A DNA stretch of 64,000 bases from Bugula neritina (Eukaryota > Bryozoa > Gymnolaemata > Cheilostomatida > Bugulidae), in NCBI GenBank assembly GCA_964035545.1, contig OZ037765.1:4399698-4463697 (forward strand), in the 5' to 3' direction. Made by a program: the position numbers and the translations under genes. This document shows positions 1 to 11,559 of this stretch, piece after piece. The notes beneath the pieces are model-generated. The model saw nothing but the letters and a program-made list of their open reading frames with translations. It was not told the DNA's origin and ran no database searches. Each line of letters opens with the position of its first letter. Within the stretch, counting starts at the first letter, position 1.

Positions 1-213
1 AACTTTCCTAACATATTGTAATTTCAATGACTACATTTTGTGACAGCCTTTCTTTTTAAAAAAAACTTTTACAGTTATTCATGTCAATTAAAGGCCATAA
101 ATGCAATATATTTATATTTATTTATATGATGCATGTTATTTATATTTATATTATCCATAATACACTTTCCTTGTAACAATATTCTCCGAGTAGCAAAATA
201 TGACTGCTTGCAG

Positions 214-2159
214 GTGAATTCTCTAATAGACTGAGGAGTAGATCAGCCAACATACAGCAACAGAAGGTTTGTCTACGTAAGGACACAGTGTGTGCAGTAT
301 GTACCTGTACTAAACCTCAAGACTATGTTCAGAATAATGGTATGTGAGCATTGCATAATAAATATCCAAGTTGATTTCATTAATATAATATAATATAGCA
401 TAATATAATATAATAAAATATATTAAAACATAATATAGTACAGCATACTATAGTATATTATATTAAAAATATATATGCGATATAAGGTAGCTTAACAGAA
501 ATACAATGTCGTGCAATATACTACAATAAAGTATGCTATCATATAATTGAATATAATTTGTAGGAAATACACTGAGCCAATAGACGTTAGGTTGTCTGTA
601 TATACTGCGTGTTAGAAAGGAAATGCCTCTACTAAATCCTCTGCAGCTATTGTACAAATAGTAAAGTTGTTAGACTCTCTACATATTTTAATTAAAAGAC
701 GTTAACTAAAGTATTTTTCATTATGCATCACTTTCTATTTTCAAACTGTTGAAGTTTTACACATGCATGTACAATTGCGGGTTTTCAGCATAATTTTGTA
801 TATTAGAGTTCTAGAGTCTCCTGATTTAGAATGTAGGTTGAAGCAAATATTCTCCTGATTTGAGCCTAAATACTTTGAAAACAACACTGAAATTTATTCC
901 TCTAAAATAGCAAATCCTACACTTTTCTCTTTAGTATTATTATGTAACAGCATGTAAAACCAGAAGGCATAGCAAAGCAACTTCAACATGTGATACTGCC
1001 ACCAGGTGTAGTAAGATAAAAAGGTCTGGTCACAGACGAAGATATAAAGATTGTAACAATTCTGATCTACTTTGTGAGCCACCTGTGTAAGTTGAGACTG
1101 CATATATAGTTATAGTCAAGTGTGTGAGTTTAGTGTTTATATTATGATACTAATATATTATAGGCATTACAAGTTTCATTAACACTTAACAGTACTTTAA
1201 AACCTTACTTTTAAAGTAAAAGCATATGGTGTTTACCTAAGTTCTAAAATATGCTCTATATTTTGTCAAATTATCTATAAATATATGCACAATTATATTT
1301 CTGTAAACAATCTTGTTTTATAAAACAATAGACACTGTAATATATAAATATATATTCTAAATTCATTTACACACATAAATAAGCACAGCATATAATAAAT
1401 ACTTGTATTATATGAAGACATTGCATGTTTGCATTAAAATTGCTATTAGCTGCTATAACCATCACTGTTCACTATTGCTAGTAAAGTGAGTACCACAGAA
1501 ATTATCTGCACACCAACAGTGAGTGAGATAGAAGACGACATAGAAGACTGCTTACTGGGAGCAAACAACTCCAACAAATGGTGCAGTCGCGTAACTCTAC
1601 TCAGTAAAAATACGCTGTGCTTGCTACCGATAGTTACTATTTCCCTCGTCATGTGTAAGATCACAGTCTACATATGTACTATAACTTATTTTCTTTTCAC
1701 AAAGTTTTATCCGAGTAGTGATGTTTCATAACTACGTGTAGTGAGCTAGTATTATAACATGAAGGAACAGAGTAAATGGCGCTTGGTCTCACTACTGCAA
1801 TAGTGATCAACTTTCAACTAAATAAATTTATGCCAGCAGGTTTGATGACTTTGCATGTATTTTATCGTTAAATTGTGTTTTGATGAATAACAGAACATTT
1901 TCGCTGTTTAATTTCTCTACTAACAGATGCATTACAGCAAATAGACGTTATAGCTTATTATGTCCAAAAAACATTGATATATATTATGAATGTATGCAAG
2001 TAAATGTATGTTATTCGTGCTTATAACTTCAGCTTTTATCGGGTTTATGATGAAAGCAGCAAAGAGAAGACCTCCAGACTACCAGTCAACACGAAGTTTC
2101 TGGGACTGATGACTGTATACAGAGAGTATTACCTGCCAGATAATTCCGTAACAGCCTAG
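214..2159 (+). CDS. Unrecognised gene, 3' part (last three exons)
   Basis: The 5' part of this gene lies outside the window. Three exons join in phase: 214-339 (in after TGCTTGCAG, out at AATG|GTATGT, phase 1), 1487-1652 (acceptor AAAG, donor AT|GTGTAAG, phase 2) and 2033-2159 (acceptor ACTTCAG, stop TAG). The visible C-terminal 139 or so residues include a Cys-rich stretch (VCAVCTCT), an acidic segment (SEIEDDIEDCLLG), one short hydrophobic stretch (LCLLPIVTISLVIFY) that could be a membrane segment, and a tail ending LPDNSVTA. AATAAA signals follow at 2277-2287, which supports this being the true 3' end. I do not recognise the family. The middle exon could instead start at 1482, in which case an unseen exon would be needed to keep phase. 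The exon structure is fairly secure; the function is unknown. Confidence 0.6.
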
Positions 2160-2257
2160 GGAAGTTCTAATTTCATTTTATAAATTCTGTAGAGTTTTAT
2201 ATGTTTAATAGTTCTAAAATATAACAAATGAAAATTTTTGTTTACTGTGAAATATTT

Positions 2258-2263
2258 TTTATT
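2258..2263 (-). terminator. Poly(A) signal of GNS
   Basis: AATAAA on the minus strand (TTTATT on plus), about 195 bases after the GNS stop codon. It is the first canonical hexamer in that direction. Confidence 0.55.
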
Positions 2264-2276
2264 TGAATATATATTT

Positions 2277-2287
2277 AATAAAATAAA
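2277..2287 (+). terminator. Poly(A) signal of the left-edge gene
   Basis: Two overlapping AATAAA hexamers about 120 bases after the TAG stop of the plus-strand gene. They lie just beyond the opposing GNS signal, so the two transcripts probably overlap at their 3' ends. Confidence 0.6.
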
Positions 2288-2457
2288 AAAATATGAATTA
2301 ATTTTGTCATCTAAATGAATGAAATTAAAAAACCCGGTGAAATTGAAGTAGTTTGAGCACAAAGTGATTATTACAACCAGTAAGTATAGAAGACTATGCA
2401 ACAAAAATTAAACTACTTACGATGCAATAGGAATGGAAATTCTAACCAGAAGGAATA

Positions 2458-5400
2458 CTAAACCCCAATAGAGACGGAATTTCCCCTATATCTGTGGTAT
2501 AATGGAGTATCAGTGAAGTTGCGTTGCTGAGGCATCTTTCTATAGTGTGGAATGTTTTTAACATTATGGCATGTGGTCCCAGAGCAAGTAGCTAGGGTGG
2601 CTAAGGACTCCTCCAGTGATTCCAGTACAGAGGCTGATAGAGTAGAGGCTACGTTTTTCAGTTGATCTGGATCACTGCTCAGGTCATATGCTTCGACATA
2701 TTGCTACAGATAATGCATACAGGAGTTATTAAAATGGTTATTCAGGAGTAATGAAATCTATTCTAACAAACCAAATTACACGACCTAACTATTCACGTTA
2801 GAGAATGTAAAGTTCACTGGAATCGCCATTATTATTCCACTAAAACATTTTAACTTGTTTTTCAACTAGGTATAAAAATTAAAGTACAAAATTATCATAA
2901 GATAATTTACTTCCTCTACCATAATGCCATAAGCATGTTTCATCTTTTAAAATACAATTAAAAATGACTGTTACAAGTCATAGCCGAGGTTAGTATATGC
3001 AGCTATGTGGTTATTACCTCATCATCAGACACCCCGCAATAAATCAAGTTACCAGTGGAACCCACTCTTCTAACACATATGTATGTATTGTTACGTGAAT
3101 CTTCACACACACAGTCCGGGAAGCAGTTCTATGAATAGAGAAAATACGTGTATATATCAATGTACAGCAATACTACATAGCAATAACAACAACAGTAATA
3201 GTAGTAAAAATAATAAACAGTTATAAATAGCAGTGAACAGTTAGGTTGGCATGAAGTAATCTTCCGAAAGTTTTAGTAAATAGCTAATACTATACATTAC
3301 TATAACATAATATAATACTGTATTATAGTATAATAATAATACAGGGTTAATGTAGAGCAGAGTATATAGTTGGTGTAGAATACATAGTGTAGAATACATA
3401 ATTAATGTAGTACAGAGTTAATGTGGTACAGAGTTAATGTAGAGTACAGAGTTAATGTAGAGTACAGAGTAGCTTATACGGAGTTGTCTTACATTGAGAG
3501 GTTGCCCATCATACTGAGGACAGCCGGGTTGCTTCAAGTCATACTCGCCGGTGTGCTCCACCAGGAAGTCTGTTCTGCTAGCATCTCCAGACGGTGGACT
3601 GAGAAGGGCAGACTTAAAGGACTGTCCATCCATGAAGTCGGGAGGGCGGATACCAGCGAGGTCAAGGAAGGTTGGAGCTAAGTCTATGTTCAACACTAAT
3701 TCTTTCCTGAGCTGTCCGGGCTTGACTCCGGGTCCCCTCACCATCAGAGGCACTCGAATGTCAAACTCATAGAACTGTCTCTTGTCATTGGGTAATGAGA
3801 ACTGTCCTGCAATTTCATTGGTTAGTTGATATACAACTAAGCAGTGCCCTATAATTCTATTGGGTAGAATTTACATGATCATCATACCAGGAGAACGAGT
3901 TTTAACATACTGTAATACTCATGAGAAATAGACATATAAAGAATACACACACCAAGATGGAATCCGTTATCAGAGGCGTACACAACGTAAGTATTGTTCA
4001 GAACGTTCTTCTTCTCCAGCAGAGTAACCATATTCTCCACCATATCGTCAACGGATAACAAAGTGCGCCATCTGTTTCTGAATGTATCGTCCACCCACTG
4101 CATGGAGGCGTTACCCATCGGCGTCTTCACTTGGCGTAAGATCCAGTGCTTATCCTAGGAGAATACACCATGTTTTCATGTTAATTTGTTAGTAAAATGG
4201 CAGGAAATTAACTTTGTGCCGTGTATATGGATGTGAGCATCCTATAATGAAACAGAAGTAGAAAATGATCTGCTGTAATTAGTTCATTGAGTAAGTGAGG
4301 AGCAGCTGTGGTATGAAGGTTAAAGTAGTGCCTTAATAAACACAAGGTCAGTGGTTCAAACAAAGGCTATTGGTGATGTTAGGAAGGGCATTCAGACTAA
4401 CAGCAAAACTCAAAAGAATTACATGCCTAGAATGCTGATGGGTGTAAAGCAGTTATTTTAATTAAAAGCATAAGAGCTACAAACAAAGACTTTATAGTTG
4501 ACACTATGCTTTGATGAATTGGTTAATTGAACTGAACAAAATGTTTACAACAGACATTTGCACTTCTTGCAGCTTGAATATAAGAAGTACAAAATAGTCA
4601 CTAAGGCATTTGAGCCAAAGCAGTGAAGTAAATATTAGGCACTGAAAATTAGCTATAATTGAATACAATTTAGAAAGAAATGTAAGAAAGAAAAATATAC
4701 CACAAACAGACACATAAAAGCAAATTATCTACATGAAAGCATTCATATGTCTGCTACAAATATACTGGATATGTTGAACAACATGACAGTTAGACATTCA
4801 GCTCACAATGTGTTGGTTATTATTATTCAACACACGAATACATTAAAGTAAGTGAAGGAAATACCGTAGATTTAGTGTTAAAACTAGGAGTTCGTGGAGC
4901 GGATAGTTTAGAGAAGTTTTGACTATACTGAGGAGCAGGGGTGAAGGGGGCGTGGCAGGAAGGAGTGGATAACATCATAAAGAAAGGCTCGTCTTTACTC
5001 TTATCAAGTTGCTGGTTTAAAAAGTCGGTAGCCTTTCTGTTCTACAATCACAATCAATCAGAAGAAAGTTATATTATTAACTTATTATATATATTGTATA
5101 TTATATATTATTAAACTAGTAAAAATACATAATATAAGTGAATAGGAAACTTATTCCTTCTAAAACCTACAAAACATTGACTCATCCTACAGAGTGATAC
5201 TAAAGTACATCACAGTATGGTAACACAACTCTTAATTTTGTTGAAAAATCAAAGGTTAAAAATGATAAATTGTCGCATTTTGGCAAGTTTGAAGTTTAAA
5301 CTGCTAAATTCATGAGTCTAGTTAAATACTCTGTATTAAGTATGACCTTGAGAGTAATTTTAAGAGAATTCCAACTTTGATTGGCTGACTGTTAGAGGAA

Positions 5401-8400
5401 TTTGGCTGTGACATTTCGACAATGTGTGACGGGTTTTAAGTTTTTAATATATTTATGTGAATGCTTTTCTAAACACAAACTCTTCTAGTCCTACACAGAT
5501 GGTGCTTATTTCAAGCATAACCTGTGTAGGACATCAAAGTCAGGTGACCAGTTAAGGATAGATTAATAGTAAAACTCACTATTACATCTGTGAAGTAGTC
5601 CGCCTTGTAATCATTTCCATGCTTCTCAGCTTTCCCATTGGCTGAGACAACATAATTATAATATTGAGAGTTACCTTTCTACAATACAAATAGATGTATA
5701 CTGAATATTTCTATCATGGAAGGAAAGGTATCTATGCCATTGAGTACTGATGGACAAGTACACATGGCACAATACAATACAAATATAACACATATCAGGC
5801 ATTTATTTAGCATTATAATAGTCTGCTATTCAATGTACCATGTGGTTTGAACATAAAAAGCACATAATTAAAAATGTTTTTCTTGTGGTAATAGCTAGCT
5901 ACAGATAAAGCAGGAATTACGTATCATAATTATATAATGTAATTTTGACAAAACACATTATATTTGTTCTATTACAAAAATGCACATACACAATGCATAT
6001 ATAAAATGATATCAAATAACTACCAACACCCTGTAGAAGCATGGCTGGCAATTAAAGAAAGCAAATAACATTCTGAACGTACCATACTATCAGTTATACT
6101 ATCAATATTCTAGAAAAATCTCTTATAATAATAACAGATAATTCGTGACTAAATGAGTCACATTCAACATTCAATCAGTTTAAAGTTTGTGTATCAAAGC
6201 AACATCTCTGAAGCCTAATCCAATAAATCTGTTAGTGCAATTCAAGTTAGGAATTTAATTTTATTTATACTCATGATATTATAGACTGAGAGTCTGGTAC
6301 TGCACAGAATTTCTATTCTTTATCTAACAGAACTGAAATTATGAACGAAGTAGCTTCCAACACATGCAGTCATATGCTATAGGTGCTGGTCTTGAAAGAA
6401 CACGCAGGAAGAGTTGGAATACCACAGATTTACTTAATAAGAAAGGAAATTGTGTGTCCAAACTTAAATCCCATTGCAACACTGAAGATTATACAAAGAC
6501 TATGTTATTTATTCATCACAGATATACTAAGAGCTATAGTCCTTACCAGACCATTCCAGTGGTCCCAGCCGGGTGGTATGTGTGAAAGTCCACCAGTCTC
6601 ATCCATTCCATACTAAAACATAGGCAATAATTTCACACACTATAAACAGCAGGGAGACAGATTAGTGTGATGTTACACACCAGTGCAGAATATATTTATA
6701 TAAACAACAGTCTCATGTGAAGTATGTACTAATAAAAAACAAGTATCCCAGCAACCAGACTGGCAACAACTCAAAGTTCTATATGGAAGAAGAGATTAGA
6801 GAAACTCAAAGATCCAGAATTGTTAATGCAGACCCACAGTGATTTATTTCCATGACATGAGGTTTTATGTTCTGCTTAATCTGTTTTGTTTTCTCTTTTA
6901 GTACTGATTGAGTTTAGACTTCATTACCACAACCAATGCCAACTTTATACAAAAATGAGCCCAGAAACATGCTGGTATTGGAGTAGAGTACATGGGGAGT
7001 ACAGAGTTAACGCAAGTCAGTCTAGTAGCTTGTATAATATTAACCCCAAACATCTGCAGTAAACTGTATCATGAATAGATCCAGTAGGTGCAGTGGTGCA
7101 TATTTTAATGATATCTTGAAGTTTTGGTTAGAGGTACGATTGCTTTATTGCACGGATAGACAACCTTGAATGCTACAAATATCTGTTAGAACTAAAACTA
7201 GATTAACAGGGCTGCAACTCAACTTTGCAGCTCGAATAATTTGAGTGATCTGAAAATGTGATGAGATGATGTCACAGAAACTAGATCTTGGTTACAGTGT
7301 TTTACCAATGCTCTTTAAATACTCGAGTCAGTTAAAAAATTTAGAACGTTTTAATTCAAACAGATTTTCAATTAAAGTTTATAATTTGACTACAAAATAA
7401 AAACTAGCTTTTAGCACTGATTTACAAACTGCGAAAAATTATGTTTGATTAAATGGATTATATAATTCATTAGTTTACAAATAATTAGGATAAGGCCAGT
7501 AGACACGTATGCTTAGAATTAGTGAAATTTCTAACTCAAAAACCAAAGGTGTAGAGAAGCTTTAAACAGGAGTATTAGCAGCATAGCACTCGCACCTGAT
7601 TCAGATATTTGCCGGCAAAGAAAGTTGTGTAGCCAGATTTCTTAAGGTACGTAACAAACGTCTGAGTCTCAGGCCCTTTCTGCCAGGAGGGGCTGCTACA
7701 GTTCCCATCCACAGAGTTGTTTATAGCCTTATGGTTGTGGACGTACTGCCCAGTGAGAATGCTGGACCGACTTGGGCAACACAACGGGGTCGTTACAAAC
7801 TGTCAAATATAATGATAGTATATACTATCAGAATTTACTGGAATAGATAATAATACAACATACTAGAATGTACTAGAATATATTAAAACATGTTGTGAGT
7901 CACCCAATAAAAAATACAAAAAATAATTGATTAGCAAAACATTCTGAACAGCATATTGGCTAATTTAGTTTAACATAGTCAGCTTATGCCATACAAACTA
8001 GTTATTCTAACTAGACAAGGTAAGCCAGTTTAAAAATTGCACTAAATCTTAATATAACTGCGATAAGACAACATATACACCCTGTGATGTACTCACCATG
8101 TTTGAGAAAGTAGCCCCCTGAGAAGAAACATATTGCCTCAGTTTGGACATTGGACCCTGCAAGCAGATATTATTATGTTGACATAAAATAAATAAAAAAA
8201 CTTCGATATATGAAATTGTGTAAAGAAATAAAAGTTAAAACTTATATCTACAGAAAGGTTATTGGATATTTGCATCACTACTTAACTTAATATTTACTCA
8301 CTTAGCCCCACATACAACCATATGTACTACAACAACACTGTATATATAATATGGCATTGTGGGATTGCCGCTAAGATATTATTTACATATTGCATTTGCT

Positions 8401-8694
8401 GGGCATTCTCACTCACTGATATTGTATTTATACAGTAAATATGCTTCTGATACTTTACTAAATGAATCTTAAGGTCTTAGAATGAAAATTAAAACATGTT
8501 AATTCATTCTAGAATATGATACTATAAAGGTATTGCTGAGAAGTTATGTGAGAAACAGAAAACATTAGAATGTTACTTACTGTGCCGTTTAGAAATACAT
8601 CCTGATCGTCTGTTAGTATAAATACAATGTTAGGTCTGGTGACAGAACAGACAACTTCAAACAATATGAGGAATATGCAGAGAAATAGCCGCAT
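2458..8694 (-). CDS. GNS: N-acetylglucosamine-6-sulfatase (lysosomal sulfatase)
   Basis: Ten exons (transcript order): 8694-8581, 8156-8097, 7799-7596, 6612-6547, 5678-5580, 5041-4865, 4154-3953, 3806-3493, 3128-3018, 2703-2458. Joined, they give 530 aa (human GNS 552). Residues 1-17 form a hydrophobic signal peptide, followed by the first sulfatase metal site ([11 protein letters not shown], 22-32). The CxPSR signature is CCPSR at 65-69; the first Cys is the one converted to formylglycine in this family. SDNG at about 301-304 supplies further metal ligands (human GNS has DHG here). The C-terminal region keeps the paired-Cys pattern ([15 protein letters not shown]) and YDLSSDPDQ. The family removes 6-sulfate from N-acetylglucosamine during lysosomal heparan and keratan sulfate breakdown. 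All junctions are GT-AG and in phase. A strong acceptor (TTTGTTTCAG) lies 7 bases before the ATG. The identification as GNS rather than another arylsulfatase rests on motif order and many matching segments. Confidence 0.93.
3345..3470 (+). repeat. Short tandem repeat in a GNS intron
   Basis: About six imperfect copies of an 18-20 base unit (gtacagagttaatgtaga) next to the donor of GNS exon 8 at 3493. A single related copy (gtacagagttaacg) sits at about 6999-7012 in another GNS intron. Confidence 0.7.
4299..4397 (+). mobile_element. tRNA-derived SINE-like element, partial copy
   Basis: Degraded 5' part of the repeat family described at 49414-49627: gagcagctgtgg head, a B-box-like ggtcagtggttcaa, then ttggtgatgttaggaagggca. 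It lacks the distal half. It lies in a GNS intron. Confidence 0.65.
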
Positions 8695-9829
8695 TCTGAT
8701 GCTGAAACAAAAAAATATGCCAACAAGTTTTAAAAAGAATGATCGTACATCTGTTTGACAAAGAGATTCTCTTTTAAGCGTTGAATTGTAAAAATATCCC
8801 AAAGCTTTGGGTGGGCCAAAAAGTTTAAAAATGTCTTTACTTGGCACGCTGAGAATGTTAGTAACGTTATACCAGACACAATAGTGCAATAAAGCTAGGA
8901 GTGTAGAAAAAACCTCAAAGCATAAAACGTCAACATGTCTAAAATCTATCTAAATAGTAAATATTTTGTTGACATTTTTGAATAAATTCTTCACCAAAAT
9001 AGTTATGGATTCTGCGATAACGTAGAATGTCCGTATCAGACAGTTATCATTTAAAATTGTTGTCGCTAATTATTCACAACACAATACCAATCAGGTTAAT
9101 AAATGGATAACACAACCAACAGTACCTTGTACAGCATTAGCATAACTATATTTAAAATCATATTTTACTCATATTGTTAATTGGCCTAGCACTAGCATCA
9201 AATAATAAATATTAGGTTAAAATTCATGGTAGTTATTTTATTAAATATTCCAACATATTATCTGCACATTGTACAGATAATATAATGTAATTGTAATGCT
9301 ATTAATCATTAACTTACTTCTAGTAATAAAATCATAGATCGTCAACAGAGTTAGAAGCCATGTCATAGAACAACTCAGCAAGTTTAAAATTAGCAGAAAA
9401 ATAAGAAAACAAATTATATTTTTACACATTAATATTCTTACTTAATCTTATTCGCTTTTATTGTACTTGTTATAATTATCAGTTATTAGAAATCGAAATA
9501 TAAGTGATGTAAAAAAAACACCAAAAGTAGCCCCTACATTTACCCATTTTCAAGTTTATAGTTGTACATGTTCGAGGTTTAACTGATGTCAACGCATATA
9601 ATCAAAAATTAGGCCAAACAATCACAATGAAATGATAATCATTATTTAATTATATATATAATTAGACCAAGAAAACATGACTATCACCATCAGTATTATT
9701 ATATAGTTATAGCCATACTGATAATGATAACATTAAATTTAATAACATTTTGAGCTGAAAATTTGAAAAAGTTGTTGTTGAACTCAATCTCAGAAAATTA
9801 AATATCAAATAATGATTCAACATTACACT

Positions 9830-10330
9830 TACACTTACTGCTACAAATTGAAATAGTAAATTAATTAATAATAATATTTAAATAATATTAATTAGTAATA
9901 TTAGTAATAGTAATAGTAATACTAATTACTAATTAGTAATTATCATTATGATTATGATAATGATTATTCCTTATAATTATTGATTTTCATTATAATTGTG
10001 ATTTACTGATTCATATCATTATTAATCAATTGTTTATATTTACTAGATGTAGATCCACTGTAACACTAACTCTAACTGTAAGTCACTAACTCTAAATGTA
10101 ACACTAACAGTAACTGTAAGACTAAGTCAAAGCGTTACTGTTAGTGTACAGTTCTTTTAGTTTTACACGACTTTACAATTAACTTCTATTTATCACGATG
10201 ACCTATATGTGCTTATAGTAATACACTAATACTCATACTAACAGTAATACTTCATACTAATAGTAATACTTATCACTTATGATTTATCACTTATCAGTTA
10301 TCATCATCATGATCATTCTATGCAACTGCA
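9830..10330. repeat. Degenerate simple-sequence block A
   Basis: Runs of imperfect TAGTAA/TAATAC/ACTAAC-like hexamers, partly self-complementary. One of six such blocks in the window, all located upstream of start codons. Confidence 0.65.
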
Positions 10331-11223
10331 AGTGCAAGTGTGCTACGCTATTGCAATACCAGAGTTGTAGAAAATATGGCTAAAAGCAGCATCAAGTTGG
10401 GAGTGGCTGAGTACAGCATTTGTATACGCATCATTGCCCGAAATCTGAACGCCTAACTTCAAACTTTAGATCTTGAGTCAATACTCTCAGCGACTACTAA
10501 ATTGGTGTTGCTTCAAGTGATTTGTATCGTCAAAAGTTTAAGTTGCGCAGCCTGAGATTATAAAGTTAGGACGCAGCTACAATACGAATCCCAAACTTAA
10601 TCCGTTGTATGAAGTGATGTCAGTTCTATTGCTAAGCTTTAAGAAACCGAAATCAATTCACTATTTACGAAATAATCGTCCAATCGATGCTGAGAAATGT
10701 ATATTACGATGTATTAAAATTATATTAGCTAAAAACTTGTAACAGGAAATAATTCTTAAATCCATAAGCCATAAGGCATAAACTAAGTGTAGCCAACACA
10801 TTTTTGAGTGATTGACGATTCAATTCACAGCGGTAACGACCATTGACTCTCCAACTTTCACAACAGTCAACAAGTACAACATGAACAACTGCTAGTAATA
10901 CCATTCTTTATAGTTTGTGTAAAATGAAGGGTGCCTTTGAGTAAACCGACTCTTACTCTAAGACGTGGAATAGTTTAACTTTAAGTTTTCGCTTGTTAAT
11001 GTTTTGATTTTCAGTAGAAATCATTTTTTGCCCCAGGCCCAAGTCAAGTTGAAGTTGTGATACTGATTGACTTTAACTTTTAGTTAAAACAGGGGTGATT
11101 GTGTAAAGGTTCACCCTGTGATTCAACCTATAAGTTGAAACGTTATCGCTATCAATATCATTGTGGTTGTGTTTGTTCTAATTTTTTATGACATTGTGAC
11201 TCTCGCAGTCTCAGTCTAATTCA

Positions 11224-11326
11224 GTTTCACACACTCACTCTGTAACTGTCGCACAGACAGCGACTACTAGCACTTACTACAGTGAGTAGTGACTGCGTCT
11301 ACTGACTGAGAGTGAGTGAAAGTGTG
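11224..11326. repeat. Imperfect inverted repeat upstream of TRAF7
   Basis: The left arm (tttcacacactcactc and following) pairs imperfectly with the right arm ending gagtgagtgaaagtgtgg. The centre is acttactacagtgagtagt. It ends about 235 bases before the TRAF7 ATG and is richer in CpG and GC than its surroundings. Confidence 0.5.
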
Positions 11327-11559
11327 GTTTTTACTTTCATACTCTTGAGTGTGTATCAAATAATCATTTGTGTTGTGGTGTTGGTAATAAATGCGATAGT
11401 ACATTAGGCTTAGTCTAAATCTAATGATTGGTCTTAGATTAGACTAAAATTTAGAAGGAAAAACGACAATTATATTTATTGTCTTACTTAAAGTTAAACT
11501 TGAAATAATAATCCTAGTAGTTTTTGTCATCGTGCTCGTCACAGTTAAAACTGTCAACC

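Larger units (their letters stand above)
8702..11559. other. Divergent intergenic region GNS / TRAF7
   Basis: About 2.9 kb between the two start codons. No open frame with conserved content was found. From about 9830 to 10330 it is degenerate simple sequence made of short units such as agtaat, actaac and cactta. At 11000-11130 there are further 6-base-like runs (aagttgaagttg, ttaactttaag), and at 11224-11326 an imperfect inverted repeat. Promoters of both genes should lie here, but no core promoter element can be assigned by eye. Confidence 0.6.
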
